A stretch of DNA of 64,000 nt from Saccharicrinis fermentans DSM 9555 = JCM 21142 (GTDB taxonomy: Bacteria > Bacteroidota > Bacteroidia > Bacteroidales > Marinilabiliaceae), in contig NZ_KI912107.1 of NCBI RefSeq assembly GCF_000517085.1, forward strand, positions 1,984,398-2,048,397, given 5' to 3'. Every line of letters starts with the position of its first letter. The stretch's first letter is position 1. Both the position numbers and the translations under genes were made by a program. Of the stretch, positions 1 to 9,027 are shown in pieces. The notes below the pieces were generated by a model. That model saw nothing but the letters and a program-made list of their open reading frames with translations, searched no databases and was not told where the DNA came from.

Positions 1-2193
1 ACATCCAACAACAATGGCTATTACAGGTTAACCGTCAATACCACCAGGCAGAGCTCCCTTGTTTATTCAATGGTAGGATGTCTGCCCAAGGAAATTATCA
101 TCGAAGCAAGTAGCAATAGCCCTTTGAAATATGATGTCGTGTTGGAAGCAGATCCAGCAACGACACTAAACGAAACAGTAGTTATTGCAAAATCAAATAT
201 ACGACTCGTGGAAGAAACTGGCTTTAATGTAGTGGCCATTGACGCAAAGCCCTACCATAATTCAGCCATCAATCTTACAGAGTTATTAAACCAGACTCCC
301 GGTGTCAAGATAAACCAAGTGGGTGGACTGGGCTCTAAAACCAATGTCACCATAAACGGACTCAGTGGCAACCACGTTCGTTTCTTTATTGATGGCATGC
401 CCATGGATGCCATGAGTTCTTCATTCCAAATCAATAACTTACCTGTAAATATGGCAGAACGCATAGAAGTTTATAAAGGTGTAGTACCCGTTAACTTTGG
501 TTCCGATGCTTTGGGAGGAGCTGTCAATATTGTTACAAAAAAAACACCGGGCTCCTATCTCGATGCCTCTTATTCTTATGGTTCATTCAATACACATTTA
601 AGTTATATTAATGCGGGTCATACCTCCGAAAATGGTTTCACCATACAACTCAATGCCTACCAAAACTACTCCGACAACAGTTATTATGTAGACGATGTCA
701 GTGTGCTTGACTTTGAAACCAACCTATATACCTCCCCACAAAGAGTAAAGCGTTTTCATGATACTTATCACAACGAAACTGTCATATTAAAAACAGGGAT
801 CGTAAATAAACCTTTTGCAGACCAGCTATTATTGGGTTTTACATTAGGACAAGAATATAAAGAAATTCAACATCCTGCTTACATCAACCCTGTATATGGC
901 GATAAGGTGTATACCTCCAACACCATCATGCCGTCATTTTTATATTCAAAAGATGACCTATTAATCGAACATCTTGATATAAACCTTGCCGCTAACTACA
1001 ACTTTGGAGAAGGGCATAACCTAGACACAGCGTATTGGCAATATAATTGGTTAGGACAACGCAGAGAATCTCCTTCTAAGGGAGAAGTCTCCGCATCCGA
1101 CTACCGTTATAACGACCATAATGGAACCATCAATGCCTGCTTCAATTACGAACCTATTTCGGGCCAACGCATCACCATTAATAATGTGACCAATCTCTTT
1201 TCGCGAAAAGGTGATGACATACTGGATACGGATGATAAAACCAATCAACATCCTAGAGAAAACAACCGAAACATTCTGGGTATAGGCCTGGGCAGTGACT
1301 TTGGAGACAAGATGAGTACCTCCCTATTTGCCAAGCGATATTCTTATCATTCATCAGCCTATATAAATGTCAATTATGCCGATGTAGAAGACTATCAGAT
1401 GGTATCTTTAAGCGATTCTAAATGGGGTTATGGTTTTACTTTTACCTATTTTTTAAAGCCTGATATTCAACTAAAAGCCAACTATGAGTTGACATGCCGA
1501 ATGCCTGAGAGCCAGGAACTATTTGGGCAGGTATTTACTAGTTACACGACTAACTTTAGTCTTAAACCTGAATCCAGCAATAACTTAAACTTGGGTATTC
1601 ACTTAAATAAACCATTGAAACAAAATAACTTTTTTAGTGCTGACATCAACCTTTTTTACCGAAGAACCAACGATTTTATTAAACGCGTTGTAACTGTTAC
1701 ATCCGATGAATCTCACGAAAACATTTCATTGGTTAGAACGCCTGGTATTGATGCTGAATTGCGCTATTCCCATGGCAACCAGTTTACTTTCGGCACCAAT
1801 ATTTCATATCAAAGACCCATGAAGTATGATCCTAAAAACGATCCTACTCAAATAAATGCACTCGTACCCAACGAACCCAACTTCTTTGGAAACGCCGATG
1901 CAGGTTATTTTTTAAACGATTTATGGCTTAAAGATAGCAAATTGACCATTCGCTATCATTTGCAATTTATTTACGAATTTCTCAACGAATGGAATACGTA
2001 TGAGTCGGCTGCCAAAAATCCTACCCAGTGGAGTCATGGTATCGGCATGGTGTATTCCTGGAAAAAAGGCAAATACAATTTATCCTTAGATGGTAAGAAC
2101 ATATTGGATGCCAAGTTATACGACAATTTCAGTCTGCAAAAACCTGGTCGTAATTTCTCTGTCAAGTTCAGGTATTTTTTCAAGAAAATTTAA
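1..2193 (+). CDS. TonB-dependent receptor, 5' end cut by window edge (XusA-like)
   Basis: Outer-membrane TonB-dependent receptor. The frame is open from base 1, and residues before the first in-window ATG (position 70) read as the end of a carboxypeptidase-regulatory-like domain, so the true start lies upstream and ATG 70 is internal. A plug domain follows (LLNQTPGVKINQVGG, then FIDGMP, then GGAVNIVTKK), then a beta-barrel ending in FSVKFRYFF. The gene is followed after 21 bp by a DUF4374 lipoprotein, with a PepSY protein facing it. In Bacteroides this trio is XusA/XusB/XusC, which takes up foreign siderophores. The receptor assignment is firm; the siderophore substrate is inferred from context only. 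Confidence 0.88.
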   Translation, partial: TSNNNGYYRLTVNTTRQSSLVYSMVGCLPKEIIIEASSNSPLKYDVVLEADPATTLNETVVIAKSNIRLVEETGFNVVAIDAKPYHNSAINLTELLNQTPGVKINQVGGLGSKTNVTINGLSGNHVRFFIDGMPMDAMSSSFQINNLPVNMAERIEVYKGVVPVNFGSDALGGAVNIVTKKTPGSYLDASYSYGSFNTHLSYINAGHTSENGFTIQLNAYQNYSDNSYYVDDVSVLDFETNLYTSPQRVKRFHDTYHNETVILKTGIVNKPFADQLLLGFTLGQEYKEIQHPAYINPVYGDKVYTSNTIMPSFLYSKDDLLIEHLDINLAANYNFGEGHNLDTAYWQYNWLGQRRESPSKGEVSASDYRYNDHNGTINACFNYEPISGQRITINNVTNLFSRKGDDILDTDDKTNQHPRENNRNILGIGLGSDFGDKMSTSLFAKRYSYHSSAYINVNYADVEDYQMVSLSDSKWGYGFTFTYFLKPDIQLKANYELTCRMPESQELFGQVFTSYTTNFSLKPESSNNLNLGIHLNKPLKQNNFFSADINLFYRRTNDFIKRVVTVTSDESHENISLVRTPGIDAELRYSHGNQFTFGTNISYQRPMKYDPKNDPTQINALVPNEPNFFGNADAGYFLNDLWLKDSKLTIRYHLQFIYEFLNEWNTYESAAKNPTQWSHGIGMVYSWKKGKYNLSLDGKNILDAKLYDNFSLQKPGRNFSVKFRYFFKKI

Positions 2194-2214
2194 TTAATAA
2201 TAAATAAGACGATT

Positions 2215-3495
2215 ATGAAAACAAAACATTCTTTTTCTAAATTATTCTTTGCTGTACTAATTTCAGCACTCTCATTCACATCCTGTGATGATGACAACGA
2301 CAATACTATCATAGATCCAGATGACAACTACGAAAGCAAATATATTGTAGTAGGGTCATCAGGCGAGAACGACTACCTGGTGACGGGAACCAGTGTAGAA
2401 ACAGATAGTATCTTTGACGCAACTTCAGCAGATGCGTTGCAATCTGCGGGCAGTAGCTTTTGGTCCTTTGTCGGTAACAAAGTAGCTTATGGTTTCCTAT
2501 ACAATTCTACCGAAGCGGGTGTAACAGGGTCTTATATTTTAAACAGTGATGGTAATATTAAACAACGTAACGAATTAGGCTTAGAAGTTTCGGTACACAC
2601 CAAAGGAATTGTAGGAGACAAACTTATTGTAGCTTATTCTGACAGACTTAGAGACACAACCGTAGCGAACAATGCATACTTTTACGAAATTGATCCAGAA
2701 ACAGATGTTTCCACATTATATACCATTACCACCAATGATATGCTAGAAAATGGTGAGGCTGGTTATATTACAGATATAGCAGAATACGAAGGCTATATGA
2801 TTGCCGGTGCACGTAGTATCAACTCTTCAAGCTTCACTTCCGAATACCTGAATAACACCTACGTGGTCGTATTCAATAACGATTACTCGGTGAAGCAAGT
2901 CATAAAAGATGAGGGCAGAACCGGATTTGTGGCAGGACAAAAATACTCTCAAGGATTAACAGGACTGGAAGTGATTGAAAACGGTGACTTGTATGTATTC
3001 TCCTCCGGACAAACCAATTATGTTGTTGCAGATTCGATTCTGGTGCCTTCTGGAATACTTAAGATCAATGCCGGCCATTTTGCATTTGATGAAGATTATT
3101 TTTTCAATATCACCGAAGCCTCTGGAGGCTATAACCTATACAGAAGTTATTATATGGGAGGAAGCACTTTTATATTGTCCATGTATCCGGGCATAGGCTC
3201 TAAGGCTACATTTGGCATTGATGCAGACCGTTTTGCCGTGGTGAACGTAGCCTCTGAAACCTTTACTTGGGTAAGTAATTTCGCCACTGCAAAAGGTATT
3301 GAAGATGATCCGTTTTTTGTGGGAGAACCATTTATTGATGCCGACAATGACCAATTGGTTGTTCCTGTAGTAAACTCTGATAATGAAAATTACTTATACA
3401 CCATTCATCCGGAAACAGCAACAGCCACCAAGGGTGCAAAGGTTATAGCCGAAGGTGTTAGTGCCATAGGAAAGCTTACAAATCAGATCAATTAA
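2215..3495 (+). CDS. DUF4374 surface lipoprotein (XusB-like)
   Basis: A 426-residue lipoprotein. The signal peptide ends at Cys24, followed directly by a run of Asp, which matches the Bacteroidota lipoprotein export signal for surface display. The body is beta-rich with repeated Gly/Asp turns, as expected of the DUF4374 beta-propeller fold. XusB of Bacteroides thetaiotaomicron belongs to this family and binds catecholate siderophores beside its TonB receptor. Here the gene sits 21 bp behind a TonB receptor and ends at a strong terminator, so the two form an operon. DUF4374 membership is my recognition from sequence; ligand binding is inferred. Confidence 0.78.
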   Translation: MKTKHSFSKLFFAVLISALSFTSCDDDNDNTIIDPDDNYESKYIVVGSSGENDYLVTGTSVETDSIFDATSADALQSAGSSFWSFVGNKVAYGFLYNSTEAGVTGSYILNSDGNIKQRNELGLEVSVHTKGIVGDKLIVAYSDRLRDTTVANNAYFYEIDPETDVSTLYTITTNDMLENGEAGYITDIAEYEGYMIAGARSINSSSFTSEYLNNTYVVVFNNDYSVKQVIKDEGRTGFVAGQKYSQGLTGLEVIENGDLYVFSSGQTNYVVADSILVPSGILKINAGHFAFDEDYFFNITEASGGYNLYRSYYMGGSTFILSMYPGIGSKATFGIDADRFAVVNVASETFTWVSNFATAKGIEDDPFFVGEPFIDADNDQLVVPVVNSDNENYLYTIHPETATATKGAKVIAEGVSAIGKLTNQIN

Positions 3496-3529
3496 AATAG
3501 AAAAAATATTTCTCATCCAAATTATGCAC

Positions 3530-3570
3530 AATAACTCCGATCGTAATACCATTCGATCGGAGTTATTTTT
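3530..3570 (+). terminator. Rho-independent terminator after receptor/lipoprotein operon
   Basis: A perfect 14-bp stem (AATAACTCCGATCG and its complement) with a 10-nt loop, followed by a short T run, starting 35 bp after the lipoprotein stop codon. Confidence 0.85.
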
Positions 3571-3631
3571 ATGTAGCCAAATAACGAAATAAATTTTGTC
3601 GCTCAGCGGAACTTATGGCCTTACCTTCAAA

Positions 3632-3943
3632 AAGGTGCTTTTGATTGATTCCACAACTATTCGTTTATTTAGTGATGCTCTTAAAGGACTAAAGGAGACA
3701 GAAAAAAGAAAGGTGGGCTTAAAGTACATATGCTCATTGATATAGTGCAATTAATTGGCAGGATTGTAGAAGTTACAACAGCTAAGATTCATGACAAAAA
3801 CTTTCTCAATCATACGCACGCAGTATGACTTACCTTAATAGCCCAACTTTTAATGACTGTCATTCAAAAGAAGACGCAAACCAGGAAAGCATTTTCTATG
3901 GTCGCACCACTCATGAGAATAAGGTAGCTTATCTACAATTCTG
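3632..3943 (+). pseudogene. IS4-family transposase relic
   Basis: Decayed C-terminal part of an IS4-type DDE transposase. Visible are VLLIDSTTIRLF (with a catalytic Asp), GLKVHMLID after a frameshift in the A-rich run near 3702-3711, TAKIHDKNF, and the typical end IAQLLMTVIQKKTQ..KAFSMVAPLMRI. It has at least one frameshift and several stops. No N-terminal half or terminal repeats were found. Its last bases overlap the end of the PepSY gene on the other strand. Confidence 0.75.
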
Positions 3944-5069
3944 AAAAAACACGCTTGTTCTTATTTATTTTTTTCCTTTTGTTGAGCCAAATAATAAAAC
4001 CGGTAACTGGTAAACTAGATGCTATTAAACCTCCTAAAAAGGTAACTATTTTCCCAAACAAACCCATATAATTACCGAGATGAAGACTCCAATATACATC
4101 TTCAACTTTTTTATTGATTCTAAAGGCTCTTGGCAAATCAAATTTTTCTCCTGTATATTTATCATAGGCCACATACACTCCATCCATTGCACTTTTTATA
4201 CCTATCTTGTTAGACATTTTTATCAACAAGTAATCCCACTGATCCATGCGAAAAGTTAATAATTGTAGTTGATTTTTGTGCGGATAGGTCTCAAATGCAT
4301 CTTGAATAGCAACATCAATAGAAGCCTGTGATGATATTGTATCCTTGGGTGCTTGCACCATCAATGATTTCATTTCCAAGGCCGCATCACCACCAAAAAG
4401 GTTTTTGGTAAAAGCAGCAAAAGGTTTAAAAGCAATCAACAAACCTGTTATAACTAAAATAAAGGCAATGCCTGCACCATAAAAACCATAAACCTTATGT
4501 AAATCGAGATTAATACGCTTTAATGAGGCTGACCATTTAATGGTAAATGATGCTTTTTTATGCTTCTTATCCCACTTTTGAGGCCACCATAACACAATGC
4601 CCGATATTAAAGCAATCAGAAATAGTATACTTACTATGTCAATAATCCAAGGTCCTCCATCATGCCACAATAAAGAGTGGTGTAGATGTGCCAATACATA
4701 AAAGAAATAAATGGTCGCATCATCCTTTAAAATCTCACCTGTGTACTGGTCAATATAAACCATATGCAGGCCTTCTGTTTTGCTATAACTGTTAAACCTA
4801 ATACTCCGGTGGGGATCCTTATAACAAACCATATAGCTGGGTTGCATCCGCTTAGGAAAGGCCTCTCGGACTATGTCTAGCAGTTTTTCGGTAGACAGCC
4901 TACTTTCTTTTACCTCATTTACATATCTGGCTTCGCCTGCCGATAAATCAATTATTTCGTCACTAAAAACAAAAATTGTACCTGTAATACAAACAAAAAA
5001 TACCAGAGGAGCGGATATTAAGCCCAACCATAAATGGACCTTCGTCCACAATTCTTTAGAAATCATCAT
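3933..5069 (-). CDS. PepSY-associated transmembrane protein (XusC-like)
   Basis: A 378-residue inner-membrane protein with four predicted membrane segments, near residues 13-35, 138-160, 197-218 and 338-360, and periplasmic PepSY-type segments between them (for example YIDQYTGEILKDD and VAYDKYTGEKF). A His-rich stretch (LAHLHHSLLWHDGG) precedes the second membrane helix. PepSY_TM proteins beside TonB receptors are linked to siderophore-iron handling in the inner membrane or periplasm; XusC is the Bacteroides example. The gene lies 19 bp downstream of the esterase gene on the same strand, so the two are likely co-transcribed. Family call firm, role inferred. Confidence 0.85.
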   Translation of the reverse strand: MMISKELWTKVHLWLGLISAPLVFFVCITGTIFVFSDEIIDLSAGEARYVNEVKESRLSTEKLLDIVREAFPKRMQPSYMVCYKDPHRSIRFNSYSKTEGLHMVYIDQYTGEILKDDATIYFFYVLAHLHHSLLWHDGGPWIIDIVSILFLIALISGIVLWWPQKWDKKHKKASFTIKWSASLKRINLDLHKVYGFYGAGIAFILVITGLLIAFKPFAAFTKNLFGGDAALEMKSLMVQAPKDTISSQASIDVAIQDAFETYPHKNQLQLLTFRMDQWDYLLIKMSNKIGIKSAMDGVYVAYDKYTGEKFDLPRAFRINKKVEDVYWSLHLGNYMGLFGKIVTFLGGLIASSLPVTGFIIWLNKRKKINKNKRVFSEL

Positions 5070-5088
5070 TAATATATTATAGTTATTA

Positions 5089-6261
5089 TTATTTCAACAA
5101 TTCAGGTATATCTATTTGGGGATAAAGTGATCTGGCCTCTTGAAATTTTTCTTTGGCTAACTGCAACTTGTTCATTTTTATATACAATTCTCCCAAGGCC
5201 TGATAAGAATAAGCGCTGTTAGGATAGTTATAAATGTTAAGTAATAGCAATTTTTCAGCACTCGCAAGTTCTTCGCGTAAAACACAGTAGTCTGCTATTT
5301 TCTTCACCAAACCTTCTGGTGGTTCTATCTTGAAGCAAATACTGTCACTTACCTGCCGATAATGTTCCATCAGCAAAGCCGGACGAATGGGTATTTCCTT
5401 TACTGGCAAGCAAATACCATCATAAATATAACGTACGGAATTATAGCTGGCTGGTAAAAAAATAGTTCCATGATTTTCTTTAGATAGATATTCAAAATGA
5501 TAACGTAAGCCTCTATTGGCAAATGCTTCCAGGACTTCATTTTTATATGCTAAAATAGATTGTGAATGACGATAACGATCTTTTTCTTTGGTCTGATTGT
5601 ATGCCATAGATAGGTATAAACACCTCCCTTGCAAATCGATCGTATCTTTTAACAAAAGTGCTGATTTATAAATAGATCTATCATCCCACCAAATACTCGG
5701 ATCATGAACAACATAGCTATTGAAACACGTTGGTCGCTCCTGCAAGGCATACAGCGCAAAGAGTCCTCCAAACGAATGACCATTCAAGATTCGGTATCCA
5801 TTGGTTCTATAGCTTCGATCCACGAAGGGAATCAATTCCTTTTCAATAAACTGCAAAAAATGGGCTGCTCCTCCACTGGTTTCATGTATCTTTTTACCTG
5901 AATGAATAACCGAGCTGTTAGTGGGTGTCATATCACGTGAACGGTCGTTATTCACAATACCCACAATAATCATCTCAGGCATATAATTGTACAAGCCTCC
6001 TGTTAAAGCCTCACGCACCGCTATCATGGAATGAAAATGAAAGGCAGGATCCAATAGATACATCACCGGGTAAAATGCCGGTGCACACAAGCTATCTTGG
6101 TACGATTGGGGTAAAGACACCCATAGGGTCCTGTTTTCATCGAGTATAGTGGAATGGAAATCAAGCTTATGCCCGACAATAATATCCTGTGCAAAAAAGT
6201 TATGAAATAGAAAGTAAAAAAAGAACAATAGGGAAACCCTTTTCAAAATGTGCCTCATCAA
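5089..6261 (-). CDS. Esterase of the Fes/IroE type (PF00756) with C-terminal TPR
   Basis: A 390-residue exported alpha/beta hydrolase. The signal peptide ends near residue 24. The nucleophile elbow is GHSFGG with Ser163, and a likely catalytic His lies in ENHGTIFLPA. The last ~60 residues form a TPR-like pair of helices (NSAYSYQALGELYIKMNKLQLAKEKFQEA). This 'putative esterase' family includes the enterobactin and bacillibactin esterases Fes, IroE and BesA, but also acetyl-xylan and feruloyl esterases. Its place directly before a PepSY gene and opposite a Xus-like receptor favours hydrolysis of tri-ester siderophores. Sure of the fold; substrate inferred from context. Confidence 0.82.
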   Translation of the reverse strand: MMRHILKRVSLLFFFYFLFHNFFAQDIIVGHKLDFHSTILDENRTLWVSLPQSYQDSLCAPAFYPVMYLLDPAFHFHSMIAVREALTGGLYNYMPEMIIVGIVNNDRSRDMTPTNSSVIHSGKKIHETSGGAAHFLQFIEKELIPFVDRSYRTNGYRILNGHSFGGLFALYALQERPTCFNSYVVHDPSIWWDDRSIYKSALLLKDTIDLQGRCLYLSMAYNQTKEKDRYRHSQSILAYKNEVLEAFANRGLRYHFEYLSKENHGTIFLPASYNSVRYIYDGICLPVKEIPIRPALLMEHYRQVSDSICFKIEPPEGLVKKIADYCVLREELASAEKLLLLNIYNYPNSAYSYQALGELYIKMNKLQLAKEKFQEARSLYPQIDIPELLK

Positions 6262-6372
6262 AACCTAAAATTTAAAAAATACAATTCAAACAACTGTATA
6301 TATTAGCATTAAAGGTTCTAAAAATAACCTGACATCTTATAGGGTACAATACTTAAAAATGATGATTTACAA

Positions 6373-6402
6373 AAAGCAGGTGTGCGACACCTGCTTTACA
6401 AA
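6373..6402 (-). terminator. Terminator after alkaline phosphatase
   Basis: A perfect 11-bp stem (AAAGCAGGTGT on both arms) with a 3-nt loop, followed on the minus strand by a T run, 20-50 bp past the phosphatase stop. Confidence 0.8.
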
Positions 6403-6422
6403 TCGTATATGGTAACGCAAAA

Positions 6423-7823
6423 CTAAACCCGTACTCCAGCCGCCTGTAACATATAATTATGTAGGTCGGTATTTTTTACCAGAGGAGGCAATGCTTCTGT
6501 TTCGACACCATACATAGCTAATTCAACAAAATCGGCAGAATGGTTCATTCCTGACCAAAAAATAGAGATGTAATTTTCCTGAATTTCAGCCAATTGCTTA
6601 AAAGGAAGTTTATAGGAGTTATAGAGGCCTCCGTTATCAAACTTTGAATATGCTTTTAAAATTGTCTTAGCTTCCTCTTCTGAAATGGTATACCCATGTG
6701 CATAATTTATTCGCTCAACTACATTAGCGGGCGAATCTGTTTTTTTAATATTGTGCAATACCCACTCATTACTATGCTTGAAACTTTGTAACAAATCGAA
6801 CTTTTGGTCCACTTTTGTACTTTTTATTAAACCAGGATTTGAATTACCATGATCGGTTGTTATAATCACCAAAGTATCATTTCTATTTTCAGCAAACTTA
6901 ATAGCCACTTCTACAGCCTGGTCAAAGGCCAACTGATCGTACAACAATGCTCCGGCATCATTTCCATGTGCTGCCCAATCTACTCTACCTCCTTCTACTT
7001 GTAAAACAAAACCATTACTATTGTTTTGCATTAATGCAATGGCCTTCGAGGTCATATCGGCTAAGGAAGGAATCTTATTTTGTAATTCTTCATCTGAATG
7101 TTGATCCACAGAATAGGGCAATCCTCCTTCTGTAAAAACACCCAATGTAGGTTTTCCAGCTTGCAAGGCCGTCATCTGTGATTTCGTCTGTACTACGTTA
7201 AAACCCTTGTCTTTAAAATCACCCAATATATTTTTCTTATCATCTCTCTTGGTTCCATTAAAATATTCTAAACCTCCGCCCATCATTACATCAAAACCAA
7301 GTTCTAGATATTTATCGGCAATCTTATCCTGCATATTACGATGTTTCATATTAACCGAGAAACCGGCAGGAGTAGCATGCGTAATAGGTACTGTAGTAAC
7401 GCAACCAACCGCTTTGCCTGCTGCTTTGAATTTTTGCAGGATAGGCTTATGGTTTTCTCCATTTTTCCCCACATTTAGAGAACCATTTTTAACACGTACT
7501 CCTCCTCCCCATGACGAACTGGCTGCCGCAGAATCTGTCACCAATGAGTCTGCCGAAGCTGTATCCATCAAAGCATGTCTCACTTTGTTTTGTCGATATA
7601 AATCCATCCATTGACTGCTTCTGCCTTCTTTTCGTTGCAATAATAAATCAGCCATCGTGGGCGTCCCAACACTCATGCCGTCACTAACCAAAAATATGAT
7701 ATTTTTGGCTTTGCCTTTAAATGGTTCTTTTTTAGCATCCACAACGGGTGTGCATCCGGTTGTTGCTAAAGCACCCCCCAGTGCAGCAAACACCCCTGTA
7801 TTAAGAAAATCTCTACGTTTCAT
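6423..7823 (-). CDS. Alkaline phosphatase (PF00245), Tat-exported lipoprotein
   Basis: A 466-residue metal-dependent phosphomonoesterase of the PhoA fold. The N-terminus MKRRDFLNTGVFAALGG has a twin-Arg signal, and Cys24 (TTGC) suggests lipid attachment. Visible active-site elements are FLVSDGMS (metal Asp48), LVTDSAAASS (nucleophile Ser98), the metal-binding VEGGRVDWAAHGND, and ITTDHG. It removes phosphate from organic esters in the periplasm or at the surface. It starts ~590 bp away from the next gene on its 5' side and ends at its own terminator. No Pho-box-like element was recognised upstream. Confidence 0.92.
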   Translation of the reverse strand: MKRRDFLNTGVFAALGGALATTGCTPVVDAKKEPFKGKAKNIIFLVSDGMSVGTPTMADLLLQRKEGRSSQWMDLYRQNKVRHALMDTASADSLVTDSAAASSSWGGGVRVKNGSLNVGKNGENHKPILQKFKAAGKAVGCVTTVPITHATPAGFSVNMKHRNMQDKIADKYLELGFDVMMGGGLEYFNGTKRDDKKNILGDFKDKGFNVVQTKSQMTALQAGKPTLGVFTEGGLPYSVDQHSDEELQNKIPSLADMTSKAIALMQNNSNGFVLQVEGGRVDWAAHGNDAGALLYDQLAFDQAVEVAIKFAENRNDTLVIITTDHGNSNPGLIKSTKVDQKFDLLQSFKHSNEWVLHNIKKTDSPANVVERINYAHGYTISEEEAKTILKAYSKFDNGGLYNSYKLPFKQLAEIQENYISIFWSGMNHSADFVELAMYGVETEALPPLVKNTDLHNYMLQAAGVRV

Positions 7824-8409
7824 ATACTCTATATTTAATTTTCAAAGACCATATGGAACTCGTCATAACCAATCATACACCTATGTATAAAACAATTACA
7901 ATGACTCGTTTAATGTGAATAATTTTAGCAATACTTTCATTCCATTCAACCCGAATGCTGCATAAGAACTTCGTCATAAAAATTAAAAATGCCATCCATC
8001 TAGAACCTGTTAAAATGAAACAAGCACCGCTAGGGCGAATGGAAACAAATTAGTTAGCGACCTGATTGACAGTTGCTTTAATACTTAATAGATTCTCCAA
8101 TGCATTATCCGTATTAAAATTTCCACCCAAGATTACAAATAAAAAAAGAGAGTAACGTTAAATAGCTATTATTTTTTTGCAGATATGAATGCTCTCCCCA
8201 AGTATCATCATTATTTTCTGGCAATCTACGTTTTTCAAGTATTGGCAAGATGACCTCCATAAGGGTGATGAAGGATTGCGGAGGATCACGAATAAAGACT
8301 GTTTTGATTCATGACTTTTCTGGCCATCATGTAAGAAGATAAAAAAAATGAGCAATAGCCATATGTTATGATTTAAAAACTCAGGCTATCCCCTCAAATA
8401 GAAAAAATA
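7824..8409. repeat. Intergenic region with a decayed dispersed repeat copy
   Basis: A 586-bp spacer without a credible gene. From about 7966 to 8135 it holds a weathered copy of a dispersed repeat that begins AGAACTTCGTCAT and contains AATAGATTCTCCAATGCA. Better copies lie at 27913-28142 and 10015-10230. Near 7847 it carries CATATGGAACTCG, also found upstream of the GH2 gene at about 49798. Confidence 0.5.
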
Positions 8410-9027
8410 CTAAAACTTCACATCATCCGGATAAATAATTTCGTTCATTATAGCATAAACAGTTAAACCTGCAATGGTTTTAATGCCTAACTTTTCTGTA
8501 ATATTTTTCCGGTGCGTGATGACTGTATTAACACTGATAAACAAATTATCTGCAATCTGTTTATTGGAAAAACCCAAGGCAACATTTTTAAGTACATCGA
8601 TCTCTCGTTCGCTTAAAATAGCAGATTGCTCTTCCGGTTTATCATCATCATCAGATTCAAAAAAGAATTCTTGCAGTTTATCTAAAACCTCTTTTTGGTT
8701 ATCCGCGTGCAGTATAAACTTATTGCACGGACAGTTGGGTATAATAGCCTTACCTATAACCATTAACTTTATAGTGGGACAACAAGACTTTAACTCATGT
8801 ATTCCTATGGCTGCATCTTTATCAAACACATCCTCTGAAAGTAAAGCATAATCCAAACAGGAATTTCCCATTAAAAAAGACTTTAATTGTCTCGTCCCAC
8901 TAAATTCTTTTATTTCCGGTTCAATCCCAATGACACTTAATATCGTTTTTATACCTAACCTATACAGAAATTGTCGGGCAACAATACCTACTTGTATTTT
9001 CTTATCTGGCAATTCCATGAATATCAA
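8410..9027 (-). CDS. LuxR/NarL-type response regulator
   Basis: A 205-residue transcription regulator. The first ~120 residues fit a receiver-like fold but lack the usual run of acidic residues, so phosphorylation is doubtful. Residues ~138-200 form a LuxR helix-turn-helix (LSEREIDVLKNVALGFSNKQIADNLFISVNTVITHRKN). The start overlaps the end of the di-iron protein gene by 26 bp, giving an operon with likely translational coupling. By context it probably controls nitrosative or oxidative stress genes; this is inference. Confidence 0.88.
   Translation of the reverse strand: MIFMELPDKKIQVGIVARQFLYRLGIKTILSVIGIEPEIKEFSGTRQLKSFLMGNSCLDYALLSEDVFDKDAAIGIHELKSCCPTIKLMVIGKAIIPNCPCNKFILHADNQKEVLDKLQEFFFESDDDDKPEEQSAILSEREIDVLKNVALGFSNKQIADNLFISVNTVITHRKNITEKLGIKTIAGLTVYAIMNEIIYPDDVKF

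Noticed and set aside
7207-7614. 135-codon ORF opposite the alkaline phosphatase gene
   Set aside because: It lies wholly antisense to a gene with clear catalytic motifs, and its own sequence shows no domain.
8158-8355. 65-codon minus-strand ORF
   Set aside because: No family, no proper start context, and it lies in a repeat-rich spacer; likely chance.
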